Positions 54,804-64,000 of a stretch of DNA of 64,000 nucleotides are shown piece after piece; the stretch's first letter is position 1; each line of letters starts with the position of its first letter. The stretch lies in the NCBI GenBank assembly GCA_019285755.1, contig CP079103.1:2790001-2854000 (forward strand), read 5' to 3'. A model generated the notes under the pieces. The model saw nothing but the letters and a program-made list of their open reading frames with translations. It had not been told where the DNA came from and made no database searches. This stretch comes from Chitinophaga sp. E66 (GTDB taxonomy: Bacteria; Bacteroidota; Bacteroidia; Chitinophagales; Chitinophagaceae). The position numbers were made by a program, and so were the translations under genes.

Positions 54804-55515
54804 ATGCAAACAACCATGGCAGAAAATAAAGCAAACACCAAACAGCCTGAGAAGGCGGTGAAAAACCAGGACTTTGACCTGCAGGCCACTGCAGACAGGG
54901 CTACTGATTTCTATGGCAAGAACAAGAAAATCATCAACGCAGTCCTGATCGGCTTTGTGATCGGCGTGGGTGCATATTTCGGTTACAAACGCTTCGTGAG
55001 CGCCCCTGCTGAAGAGAAGGCCCAGGTAGCCATCTTCCAGGCACAGAACTCTTTTGCCGCAGACTCGCTGAGCAAAGCGCTCAACGGCGACGGTAACAAT
55101 TATGGCTTCCTGCAGGTGATCGACAAATACGGCAGCACCAAAGCCGGCAACCTCGCCCGCTACTATGCAGGCGTTTGCCATGTTCGCCTCGGTGAATACC
55201 AGAAAGGCATCGACCAGCTGAAGAAATTCTCCAGCAACGACCTGGTAATTTCTTCCATCGCTAACGGCCTCATCGGCGACGCTTACATGGAACTGAACAA
55301 CGCGAACGACGCGGTGAGCTACTACAAAAAGCAGGCGCATCAGACAACGAGATCACTTCGCCCATCTACCTGCTCCGCGCAGGCCTGGCGCTTGAAAAAG
55401 CGAACAAACCCGACGAAGCGATCGCCGTTTACCAACAAATCAAGCAAAAATACCCCGCACCAACGAAGGCCGTGAAATGGAGAAATACCTGGCAAGATTG
55501 GGCGTGGTGAAATAA
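54804..55515 (+). CDS. Membrane-anchored TPR protein, YfgM-like (frameshifted)
   Basis: About 237 aa. A charged N-terminus, one helix (AVLIGFVIGVGAYFGYKRFV, about residues 47-66), then TPR-like helices (NLARYYAGVCHVRLGEYQKG, ANGLIGDAYMELNNANDAVS, LEKANKPDEAIAVYQQIKQK). The layout matches the YfgM-type ancillary translocon protein. The start may be ATG 54804 or 54816. Breaks near 55338 and 55455. Ribityllumazine synthase follows 8 bp later. Confidence 0.82.
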
Positions 55516-55523
55516 TCCGGGAA

Positions 55524-56027
55524 ATGTCCGTACACAATCAGACTTTACTCAACGACACTGGCATTCTTCATCTGGAGGGTGCCAGTGTTGTTATTGTTTC
55601 TACAGAATGGAACGATTTCGTCACCAATGAACTGGTGGCCGGCGCAGAGCGCACGTTGACAGAACGCAAAATTGCCTTCCGCACGCATACCGTGCCCGGC
55701 GCGTTCGAACTGCCCTTCGCCTGTAAACAGATCTGGGAGCAAACCCGCGGCACAGGCGCCCAGCCTTCCGCCATTATCGCATTCGGCTGCGTCATCCGCG
55801 GCGAAACCCCGCACTTCGATTATGTCTGCAACGCCGTAACAGACGGTATCCTGCAACTCAACCTGGAACTGCCCGTGCCCGTGATCTTCGGCGTACTGAC
55901 CGTCAACACCGTTGAGCAGGCCACCGAACGACTGGGCGGCGCGCATGGGCATAAGGGAGAAGAAGGCGCGCTCACCGCACTCAAGATGATTGCATTTCAA
56001 CGCAACCTGGCAAAAAGCGCCAGATAA
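55524..56027 (+). CDS. ribH: 6,7-dimethyl-8-ribityllumazine synthase
   Basis: An intact 167-aa enzyme of riboflavin synthesis. Motifs: VIVSTEWNDFVTNELVAGAE, VPGAFELPFACKQ, IAFGCVIRGETPHFDYVCNA, VIFGVLTVNTVEQATERLGG and GHKGEEGALTALKM. Close spacing to the TPR gene suggests cotranscription. The other rib genes are elsewhere. Confidence 0.95.
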   Translation: MSVHNQTLLNDTGILHLEGASVVIVSTEWNDFVTNELVAGAERTLTERKIAFRTHTVPGAFELPFACKQIWEQTRGTGAQPSAIIAFGCVIRGETPHFDYVCNAVTDGILQLNLELPVPVIFGVLTVNTVEQATERLGGAHGHKGEEGALTALKMIAFQRNLAKSAR

Positions 56028-56065
56028 TGGAGAAGTTTACGGCAGTTTGAATTGTTTACAGCCCG

Positions 56066-56073
56066 TAACTTTG
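56066..56073 (+). promoter_or_regulatory. -7 box (TAACTTTG) of the CCG-domain gene
   Basis: TAACTTTG, 32 bp before the ATG; TTTG lies 16 bp upstream of it. Confidence 0.5.
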
Positions 56074-56105
56074 ACAGCTCATTACCCAAACTGATACCCA
56101 TTAGC

Positions 56106-56824
56106 ATGAACGTACATCTTTTCATACCGTGCTTCGTAGACCAGCTCTTTCCTGAAACCGCCTTTAACATGGTGAAAGTCCTGGAGAAACTCGGTTGCAC
56201 CGTGCATTACAATACCGATCAGACCTGCTGCGGGCAACCCGCCTTCAACGCAGGATACCAGGATGAATGCCGGAGCGTAGCTACCAAATTCCTCAAAGAC
56301 TTCCACGTATACGATTATATCGTGGCCCCCAGCGGCTCCTGCACCGGTTTCGTCCGCAACTATTACGGCAAGCTCTTCGATAATTCCGCCGCGCATAACG
56401 ACGTGAAACTGCTCCGCAAGAACCTTTACGAGTTCACCGAATTCCTGGTAGACGTGCTCGGCGTAACCGATATCGGCGCAACCCTCGAAGGCGTAGGCAC
56501 TTACCACGACGCCTGCGGCGCATTGCGCGAGTGCGGCATCAAGGAAGGGCCGCGTAAACTGCTGGCCAACGTTAAAGGTCTGGAGCTGCGCGAGATGAAC
56601 GAACCAGAGACCTGCTGCGGGTTCGGCGGCACCTTCGCCGTGAAGTTCAAACCCATCTCCTGGGAATGGGCGAACAGAAAGTGCATAACTCATCAGACAC
56701 CGGCGCGGATTACCTCATCTCCACAGACCTCAGCTGCCTCATGCACCTCGACGGTTACATCCGTAAACACGGACAGCAAATTAAAATCATGCACATCGCG
56801 GACGTACTGGCCAGCGGCTGGTAA
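56106..56824 (+). CDS. CCG-domain (Fe-S) protein, LutA/LldE-like (frameshifted)
   Basis: About 240 aa with two cysteine-rich CCG domains: FIPCFVDQLFPETAFNMVKV with TCCGQPAFNAGY, and TYHDACGALRECGIKEGPRK with ETCCGFGGTFAVK. Such proteins bind iron-sulfur clusters and act in lactate oxidation (LutABC) or heterodisulfide-type complexes. Breaks near 56668 (lost A). LutB and LutC are not adjacent, so this member stands alone and its electron partner is unknown. Confidence 0.85.
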
Positions 56825-56848
56825 TTCCGTGAACATAAAGTTATCCGA

Positions 56849-57256
56849 ATGCAATATTGGTTAGTGAAATCGGAACCGTTCAAATACTCCTGGGACCAAT
56901 TCGTGAAAGACAAGCAGACGTTCTGGGACGGTGTCCGCAACTACGCCGCCCGCAACAACCTCCGCTCCATGAAAAAAGGGGACCAGGTATTGTGGTACCA
57001 CAGCAATGAAGGCCTCGAGATCGTCGGGATCGCCAAAGTGGTAAAAGAATCCTACCAGGACCCGACCACGCCCGATCCCGCCTGGCTGGCGGTAGACCTG
57101 GCGCCGGTGAAAAAGCTGAAGAAGCCCGTCACCCTGGCGCAGATCAAAGCCGAGAAAAGCCTGGCCAACATGGACCTTATCCGGCTGGGCCGGTTATCGG
57201 TCGGAACGGTGAAGCCCGAAGAATTCGAAAAAATCATGGAAATGGCAGGCATGTAA
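56849..57256 (+). CDS. EVE domain protein
   Basis: An intact 135-aa PUA-like protein: MQYWLVKSEPFKYSWDQFVK, FWDGVRNYAARNNLRSMKKG and DQVLWYHSNEGLEIVGIAKV. EVE domains are thought to bind modified bases in DNA or RNA. Start ATG lies 24 bp after the CCG-domain gene, with the sirtuin gene 29 bp downstream, so an operon is possible. Confidence 0.92.
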   Translation: MQYWLVKSEPFKYSWDQFVKDKQTFWDGVRNYAARNNLRSMKKGDQVLWYHSNEGLEIVGIAKVVKESYQDPTTPDPAWLAVDLAPVKKLKKPVTLAQIKAEKSLANMDLIRLGRLSVGTVKPEEFEKIMEMAGM

Positions 57257-57285
57257 GCCTGTCATTTCTTTTAAACCCGATAGTC

Positions 57286-57968
57286 ATGAAACCCAAACTG
57301 GTCGTGCTCACCGGCGCTGGCATCAGCGCCGAGAGCGGTCTCCGCACCTTCCGGGACTCCGACGGATTGTGGGAAGGCCACGACGTTTACGAAGTTGCCT
57401 CGCCCATGGGCTGGCAGAAGAACCCCTCCCTGGTGCAGGATTTTTACAACCTGCGCCGCCAGGACGTACTGGCCGCACAACCCAACGCCGCCCATACGGG
57501 CCTGGCACAACTGGAGCAGTGGTACGATGTGCGAATCATTACCCAGAACATCGACGATCTCCACGAACGCGGCGGGTCTACCCGTGTGCTGCATCTGCAT
57601 GGCGAGATCCTCAAAATGCGCAGCGTGCATGATGAGACCGTGCTGTATGATATCCGGGAAGATATTCAGATGGGGCAGCTGGCGCCAGACGGCGGACAAT
57701 TCCGGCCGCATGTGGTGTGGTTCGGGAAGACGTGAGCATGATCCAGCCGGCAGTGCTGGAGATCGTGCAGGCGGATGTGTTCGTTCTGATCGGGACATCC
57801 CTGAACGTGTATCCCGCGGCGGGACTGGTCAATTACCTCCGTCCGGACGTGCCGCGGTATATCATCGACAAGAAGATCCCCGCGGTGAGTGATTCCCATG
57901 ACTGGACGCTAATAGAGAAACCGGCAACGCAAGGGGTGAAGGAATTACTGGAATTACTACGGCAATAA
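57286..57968 (+). CDS. cobB: SIR2-family NAD-dependent deacylase without zinc cysteines (frameshifted)
   Basis: About 227 aa. NAD-binding LTGAGISAESGLRTFRDSDG, TQNIDDLHERGGSTRVLHLH with the catalytic His (LHGE) and PHVVWFGEDV. The zinc-ribbon region (about 57605-57700) contains no cysteine at all, in contrast to E. coli CobB. IGTSLNVYPAAG is conserved. One G lost near 57726. It is probably a class III-type deacylase removing acyl groups from lysines; the gene symbol is given by similarity. Confidence 0.88.
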
Positions 57969-57978
57969 CTGGTTCCAT

Positions 57979-58007
57979 AAAAAAGGCAGCGGGTTCGCTG
58001 CCTTTTT
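57979..58007 (+). terminator. Terminator after the sirtuin gene
   Basis: Stem AAAAGGCAGCG / CGCTGCCTTTT with loop GGTT and a T-run. Confidence 0.9.
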
Positions 58008-58024
58008 CGTTGACGGGGATTAAA

Positions 58025-58053
58025 GAAAGCCGTCCCGCGCTTATCGGGACGGC
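58025..58053 (-). terminator. Minus-strand terminator
   Basis: Stem GCCGTCCCG / CGGGACGGC (seven-base loop) followed on the minus strand by TTTCTTT. It lies about 110 bp beyond the saccharopine dehydrogenase stop. Confidence 0.75.
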
Positions 58054-58162
58054 CCGTTCATTCACATGTTCAACCTCCTCTAGCTAGGAGTAGTCATAGG
58101 AAAAATGACCTGATCCCGTAAGGGTTGTGGTTGAATCGTTGGCTGTTAAGTTGTGTCGATGA
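58054..58162 (-). other. Short element with perfect AGGAGG before ATG-TGA
   Basis: Read on the minus strand this gap contains a five-codon frame MTTPS (ATG ACT ACT CCT AGC TAG), then GAGGAGG, six bases, and ATG TGA, and then the terminator. CTCCT in the tiny frame can pair with AGGAG (58074-58090). AGGAGG is otherwise absent before genes in this window. It may be an RNA or leader element; nothing is assigned. Confidence 0.45.
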
Positions 58163-59483
58163 TTAATCGAAAGCTTCCTCGAACCTGATATCGAATTCCT
58201 CCAGTTCCCGGAGGACGGGATTGTAGATTTCGGGCATGACCGGTATCTGAAGTCCTGTGAGGCTTACCTGCCCGGAGAGGACCAGTTTGGCCAGGATGCC
58301 GAGGGGCAGTCCGACGGTTTTTGCCATAGCGGTGCGCAGGTTATCTTCTCCCTGCACGATCATATAACTGGATAATTTCGTGCTCATGTTACGCCGTTCG
58401 AATTCGATTTCGTGCAGCATAACGATCATGTCTTTGTCGGAAGGCTCCATTCTCAGGCGGGCTTCGAGAACGTGCTGTAAAACGCCCGCATTGGTTTGTT
58501 CCCTAAGTTAATCAAATCCCCGTTCAAAATGCCCAAAAATTTCAGCTGGCGGATGACTTTGCTTTTGCTGCTGACGCCCGGGAAGCCCGCGATGTTTTCC
58601 TCGTGGCTGAGGGATTCGTTGACCGGGATGTTCTGGGCGGCCCAGTTGAAGTAGGGCACCTTGTCTGTGGGGCGTTTCTTCTTATCGTCCGTCAGCCCCA
58701 GCCGCACGAGCGCGTTCCAGCCTTCGCAGAAGTCGGGGTACCGGAGGGTGGCGCGCATGAACGTGGGTACGCCGGTGAGGTTGTAGATATCGACATAGTT
58801 GAGGGAGTCGCGGTTGGGATACCAGGCGAGTTTGCCAGGCCGGGCACCTGGATGGTTTTGGACTGGTCGAACAGTTGTTCGTATTCCACTTCCTTCACCT
58901 TGCCCTTTTCGCGGTATATGGCGCCGGAAGCACCTGCCAGCACAACGTTGCGGGCGTTCCAGGAGATCTTGTATTGCCAGGGGTTGTCGTTGCTTTCGGG
59001 GAGATGAGGCCGCCGCAATAGGAGCGGAAGCAGGAGATCTGGCCGCCTTTCTTTTCGATGGACTGGATGAGTTTCATGGCGGACATATGATCAATCCCGG
59101 GGTCCAGGCCCATTTCGTACATGAAGAGGAGGCCGGCCTGTTCTATTTCTTTTTCGAGCTTGCGGATCTCCGGGTCGATGTAAGAAGCGGTGAGGAGGTT
59201 CTTACCGAACTCGAGGCAGTCGCGGGCCACCACGATGTGGAGGGCGGGGGCAGGAGCGATATGACGAGGTCGGTCTCCTTCACGAGGGGTTGGCGGACGG
59301 AGGGGTCTTTCACGTCAATAGCCGCCGCTGTGGCGTAATACGACTTACCGATCTTGGATTTGATCAGCATGAGGTCGTTGTCCACCACGGTGATATGCCA
59401 TTTTGCCGGGGCGCATTGGCCAGCAGGTAATCGATCAGAACGGTCGCTGACTTGCCGGCGCCAAACAATAGAACATGCTTCAT
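58163..59483 (-). CDS. Saccharopine dehydrogenase (frameshifted)
   Basis: About 442 aa. It starts [20 protein letters not shown] (Rossmann), then [20 protein letters not shown] and, in the substrate domain, [20 protein letters not shown] and [20 protein letters not shown], a signature of the saccharopine-reductase/dehydrogenase family of lysine metabolism. Breaks near 59445, 59250, 59005, 58830 and 58480. The direction of catalysis (lysine breakdown or another amino acid) is not clear from context. Confidence 0.88.
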
Positions 59484-59647
59484 AAGAGACTCGATGGTTA
59501 AAAACTACCAAACGAAAACAATAAATTCCGGCGAATGTTCAGACAAGTGAGTTTGCGAGCACATCCGATGAATTGTTTTCATTCCGGTATACGGGTTGAT
59601 TTTCATAGGGTTATAAACAAATTGCCTGCCAATTTCAAATCAGCTGG

Positions 59648-59671
59648 TATATATCTATTTTAAGATATATA
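59648..59671. repeat. Perfect inverted repeat TATATATCT-N6-AGATATATA
   Basis: Nine-base arms with a six-base centre (ATTTTA), about 95 bp upstream of the gyrA -7 box. It could be an operator or a supercoil-sensitive cruciform; there is no T-run, so it is not a normal terminator. Confidence 0.6.
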
Positions 59672-59762
59672 GAACATTTACCGGAGATGACGCGAAAGTA
59701 GGAATATTCCCCATTTTTATTCACAATTAGCCCCAAAGGGCCTGAATACGGCCTTAATTCGT

Positions 59763-59770
59763 TATATTTG
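59763..59770 (+). promoter_or_regulatory. -7 box (TATATTTG) of gyrA
   Basis: TATATTTG, 44 bp before the gyrA ATG. Confidence 0.55.
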
Positions 59771-59814
59771 CTCTTTATTTAAGGATACGGAAAAACCTGT
59801 AAACCAATAACATA

Positions 59815-62416
59815 ATGATAGAGAATACGGACAATCAAGGCAATCAAAAGGAAGGTAGAATTGTTCAGATCAACATTGAGGAGCAGATGAAGACCGCGTA
59901 CATCGATTATTCCATGTCGGTGATCGTGGGCCGGGCGCTGCCGGATGTAAGAGATGGTTTTAAACCTGTTCACCGCCGTGTGCTGTATGGCATGTACGAG
60001 TTGGGGAACACGCACAACAAACCTTACAAGAAATCTGCCCGTGTTGTTGGGGACGTAATGGGTAAATACCACCCGCATGGCGACTCGTCCGTATACGACA
60101 CCATGGTGCGTATGGCCCAGCCCTGGTCGCTCCGCTACATGCTGATCGACGGTCAGGGTAACTTTGGTTCCATTGACGGCGACATGCCTGCGGCCATGCG
60201 TTATACGGAGGTGCGCCTCCAGAAGTTCGCGGAAGCCATGCTGGAAGATCTCGACAAGGAAACGGTAGATTTCACCCTCAACTTTGACGACACCCTCCAG
60301 GAGCCGCTCGTGCTGCCCACCCGCATTCCCAACCTGCTCGCCAACGGCGCCAGCGGTATCGCGGTAGGGATGGCCACCAACATCATGCCCCACAACCTCT
60401 CCGAACTGGTAGACGGTCTGGTGGCCATGATCGACAACAAAGACATTACTACTGAAGAGCTCATCAAATACATCAAAGCGCCGGACTTCCCTACGGGCGG
60501 CACCATCTACGGCTTCGAAGGCGTAAAGCAAGGCTTCGAGACCGGCCGCGGAAGGGTTGTGGTTCGTGGAAAGGTTACTTCCGAAACGTCCAAGACCGGC
60601 AAGGAAAGGCTCGTGATTTACGAGCTTCCGTACCAGTGAACAAGGCTGTGCTCCACCAGAAGATCGCACAGCTGGTGAACGATAAAGTAATCGAAGGCAT
60701 CTCCGACGTGCGCGACGAGAGCGACCGCGAAGGCATGCGCCTGGTGATCGATCTCAAACGCGAAGCCATCCCCAACGTGATCATCAACCAGCTCTACAAA
60801 TACTCCGAGCTGCAGACCTCTTACGGCATCAACAACGTTGTGCTCGTGAAAGGCCGCCCGCGTATCATGAACCTGCGCGACCTCCTGGTGGAATTCATCG
60901 AGTTCCGTCACGAAGTGGTGACCCGCCGTACGCAGTACGAACTGCGCGAAGCGGAAAAGAAAGCCCACATCCTCGCCGGTTACCTCATCGCGCTCGATCA
61001 CCTCGACGAAGTCATCTCCTGATCCGCAACTCCGCCACGCCAGACCTGGCGCGCGAAGGCCTCATGTCCAACTTCGGGCTGAGCGAGATCCAGGCGAAAG
61101 CGATCCTCGAACTGCGCCTCCAAAGGTTGACAGGCATGGAACGCGATAAGATCCGCGACGAATACGAAGAAATCATGCAACTGATCGGCAGACTGAAGGA
61201 AATCCTGGGCGACGAAGGCCTGCGGATGGAGATCATCAAAACGGAACTGGAAGAAGTAAAGAAGAAATTCGGCGACGAAAGAAAGACCGAGATCCAGTAC
61301 CTGGCCGCAGAAATGCGTATCGAAGATATCATTGCCGAAGAAGACGTGGTGATCACCATTTCTCACCTGGGCTACATCAAGCGTACTTCCGCCTACGACT
61401 ACCGTCAGCAGAAACGCGGCGGCCGCGGCGCCATCGGCGGCAAAACGCGCGACGAGGACTATATCGAGCACCTGTTCGTGGCCTCTACGCACCATACCAT
61501 GCTGTTCTTCACCGAAAAAGGCCGTTGCTACTGGCTGAAGGTGTATGAAATCCCCGAAGGAGAAAAATCCAGCAAGGGCCGCGCTATCCAGAACCTCATC
61601 CAGCTGCCGTCAGACGATAAGATCCGCGCGATCATCGATATCAAGGACCTGGGCGACAAAGACTTCATCAACAACCATTACATCGTACTCTGCACCCGCA
61701 ACGGTATCATCAAAAAAACCCTGCTGGAAGAGTTCAGCCGTCCCCGCACAAATGGCGTGAACGCGATTACGGTAAACGACGGCGACCAGCTGCTGGAAGC
61801 CAAGCTCACCAACGGTAACAGCGAGATCATGATGGCCGTGAAGAGCGGCCGCGCGATCCGCTTTCCTGAAAATACCGTGCGCGACACAGGCCGCGGCGCC
61901 ATCGGGGTACGCGGTATCGAGGTGGATAATGAGAAAGATGAAGTGGTTGGTATGATTTGTGTTGATAAGGAAGACAAGACGAAAACCGTGCTCGTAGTTT
62001 CCGAAAAAGGCTTCGGCAAACGTACCGACATCGAAGAGTATCGTATTACCAATCGCGGGGGCAAAGGGGTGAAGACTATCAGCGTAACCGAAAAGACCGG
62101 TCCATTGATCTCCATCGTAGACGTTACCGAAACCAACGACCTCATGATCACCTGTAAATCCGGTATCACCATCCGCATGGCGGTGGCCGATATCCGCGAA
62201 GCAGGCCGCGCTACGCAGGGCGTAAGACTGATCCGTATGGACGAGTCTGACGAGATCGCCGCAGTAGCCCGCCTCGATGAGCAGGAAGAAGATGAGATCG
62301 TGGAAAACGCCGAAGGCGCTGAAGGTACGGAAGCAACGGAGGGCGCTGAAGGTACAGAAAACACTGCCGGCGAAGCAGCTGAAGGCGAAGCAGCCGGTCA
62401 GCCTACGGAAGAGTAA
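59815..62416 (+). CDS. gyrA: DNA gyrase subunit A (frameshifted)
   Basis: About 868 aa. The N-terminal breakage-reunion domain has [20 protein letters not shown], the quinolone-resistance region [20 protein letters not shown] and the active tyrosine in [11 protein letters not shown]. The C-terminal beta-pinwheel contains the GyrA box [12 protein letters not shown], which marks gyrase rather than Topo IV. The last 40 residues form an acidic Ala/Glu/Gly/Thr tail. Breaks near 60640 (lost G in CAGG) and 61020 (lost C). Confidence 0.97.
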
Positions 62417-62458
62417 ACCACTAACAATTAACGATAATTATTTAAAAACCTGAGCCAC

Positions 62459-63705
62459 ATGAAAAAACTATTTGTAACGCTTCTCTTTTGCGGCGCCGGA
62501 TTTGCATCCATGGCGCAGAAAGCGAAAGTGAACAGTGCAGATGAATACCTGAAAAGCGACAAGATCGACCAGGCGAAAGCTGACATCGAGGCGGCGCTCG
62601 CTCATGAAAAAACGAAGGACGACGCTAAAACCTGGTACGTAAAAGGCAAGATCTACGAAGCCCTCGCCACCAAGAATAAAAGCGCGGCCGACGCGGAAGT
62701 TGCTTTCGAAGCCTTCAAAAAGCCCTCGAGATCAACCCCAAACTCCCGGAAGCCCTCCTGGAAATGAACAACCGCATGTTCAACGTATACGCCACCATCG
62801 GTAACGCCGGTTATGGCAACCTGAACGAGCAGAAATGGGATTCCTCCTTCGTTTATTTCAAGAAAGCCGTTGAAGTACGCGACTATTACAACGGTAAAGA
62901 ACTCGGCGGCAAGATCCCTACAGACACCGCCATGGTATTCTACGCCGGCTATGCCGCTCAGCAGGCCGGTAAGAAAGACGAAGCGTTCGACCTGCTGAAA
63001 AAGCAGCCGACCTCCAGTTCAAAACCGAGCCCGCCCTGTACGTAGTACTGGCACAGGCTTATGAAGAGCGTGGCGACAACGCCAACTGGCTCGGCACCAT
63101 CGAAAAAGCGAAAGGCCTCTTCCCGGCAGACAAGCGCTTCAACGATATGGAAATGCTCTATTACAGCAAAACCGGTAAAACCGATGAGCTGCTGAGCATG
63201 CTCGAGAAAAAGGTGAACGACAATCCCAGCGATTTCAACCTCGTACTCGATTACGCCATCCGTCTCGATAACGTAGCGAACCCCGCGATGAGAAAGGCAA
63301 CGATATAGCGAAACCCGCTAATTACGATGCGCTGATGAACAAAGCGGAAGAAGCCTACAAGAAGGCGCTGGCCCTCAAAGCCGACGACGCAACCGCCAAC
63401 TTCCAGCTCGGCGCACTTTACTTCAACCGCGCCGTTGCCAGCAACAAGGAGCTCAACTCCTGACCAGCAAGGAACAAACCGGCCCCAAAGCAAAAGAACT
63501 GCAAGGGAAAGTACAAGGCCTGATGGACCAGGCGCTGCCCTTCTTCGAAAAAGCTGACGCAGGCTTCACCGCCCAGGGCGCAAACCTGGAAGCAAGCGAC
63601 AAACGCACTTACGAAAGCGCACTGTACGCCCTCCAGAAAATCTACGCTATCAAGAACATGAACGATAAAGTAGAAGTAGTGAAAAAGAAACTGGAAAGCC
63701 TGTAA
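62459..63705 (+). CDS. Exported TPR protein (frameshifted)
   Basis: About 416 aa. Signal peptide MKKLFVTLLFCGAGFASMA (cleavage before QKAKV), then TPR helices throughout: DDAKTWYVKGKIYEALATKN, AMVFYAGYAAQQAGKKDEAF, ADDATANFQLGALYFNRAVA. Breaks near 62722, 63003, 63285 and 63463. It follows gyrA by 42 bp and may be cotranscribed. Function unknown. Confidence 0.85.
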
Positions 63706-63728
63706 GCAGGATCTTCTCCAAAAAAGAA

Positions 63729-63755
63729 AGGCAAGGGGCAACCCTTGCCTTTTTG
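63729..63755 (+). terminator. Terminator after the TPR gene
   Basis: Stem AGGCAAGGG / CCCTTGCCT with loop GCAA and five T. Confidence 0.9.
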
Positions 63756-64000
63756 TTGCCCGCCCGGCCCGCTTGTCCCAAACTGCCGCAATATTTCCAC
63801 AGTCGTTTCCTTACACAAACAAGTAGGTGATTCTCATAGTGTTGCGTTAGTGAATTGTTAATCAGCCTGTATCATTTTGGATTCTTTTATATGTATAACT
63901 CCCGGAGCATTGGCATGGTAATTACCGTAGTTGTCATGGAAGACATTGAAACTGATTCCATAACCATATCAAATCCTTACAATTATGGTCACACGAACAA
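63756..64000 (+). other. Right edge, possible start of a further gene
   Basis: An AT-rich leader-like stretch. A frame from ATG near 63915 (MVITVVVMEDIETDS...) stays open to the edge, and another ATG lies near 63984; neither can be identified within the window. Confidence 0.3.

Larger units (their letters stand above)
59484..59814. other. Intergenic region between saccharopine dehydrogenase and gyrA
   Basis: 331 bp, AT-rich, holding the divergent promoters. It contains a perfect inverted repeat (59648-59671) and a -7 box for gyrA. No frame of note is seen. Confidence 0.6.

Noticed and set aside
57862..58065. 67-codon frame beginning GTG just after AGGAGG
   Set aside because: It would read through two strong terminators and lies antisense to the sirtuin end; composition is not protein-like.

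Overview
The window reads as a chromosomal segment of a Bacteroidota bacterium of the Chitinophaga type. Three things point there. The promoter element TAnnTTTG (the phylum's -7 box) stands in front of about twenty genes. Start sites almost never carry a Shine-Dalgarno sequence. The gene content (DUF2911, DUF3276, SIR2 without zinc cysteines, futalosine-pathway MqnA, LytS/LytTR pairs, PIG-L deacetylases, many lipoproteins) is typical of the group. The DNA is GC-rich and densely coded. I saw no rRNA, tRNA, IS element, prophage or CRISPR array.

A dominant property is that most long genes, including essential ones (gyrA, prfB, pyc, recF, purB, purC, pgi), are broken by single-base losses, nearly always inside runs of identical bases (CCCC, GGGG, AAAA). 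About two dozen were checked by hand and one inserted base restores the conserved motif. This is best read as sequencing or assembly error, so coordinates are given for the whole repaired gene. The exception is the early break in prfB, which has the opposite sign and the architecture of the programmed RF2 frameshift.

Layout. 1-4.5 kb: end of an unknown gene, LytS-type kinase plus LytTR regulator, an MsbA-like exporter, a small membrane protein. 4.6-9.9 kb: HAD phosphatase, DprE2-like SDR, DprE1-like oxidase and UbiA-type transferase on the minus strand, divergent from a GT-C-like membrane protein; this set resembles polyprenyl-phospho-arabinose synthesis and use. 10-23.3 kb: EamA transporter, Rof-mgtC pair, purC, an ABC exporter with a degenerate Walker B, DUF3276, pgi, a TspO-like protein, prfB, proline catabolic P5C dehydrogenase followed by an 11-bp tandem repeat, a secreted peroxiredoxin, pyrR and pyrB. 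23.3-29.3 kb: serine hydrolase, then an operon of PIG-L deacetylase, two tiny membrane proteins and a sodium/solute symporter. 29.4-35.3 kb: DUF2911 protein, a three-gene operon (small DxDGDG protein, membrane kinase, NarL-type regulator), a transthyretin-like fold protein, XerD. 35.5-39 kb: pyruvate carboxylase. 39.2-45 kb: four tandem paralogous lipoproteins with a ZU5-like domain ending in THFSDW, at least three of them closed by their own terminator. 45-64 kb: ndk, nrnA-like, FKBP lipoprotein, purB-DCC protein, mqnA, NADP oxidoreductase, MFS exporter, DUF1328, recF, pdhA, YfgM-like TPR protein, ribH, CCG-domain protein, EVE protein, sirtuin, saccharopine dehydrogenase, gyrA and a TPR protein.

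The most interesting places are the arabinose-lipid-like cluster, the HFS-motif lipoprotein array, the UAA-type RF2 frameshift site, the Rof-mgtC coupling, and a short terminator-bounded element near 58.1 kb with a perfect AGGAGG in front of ATG-TGA.
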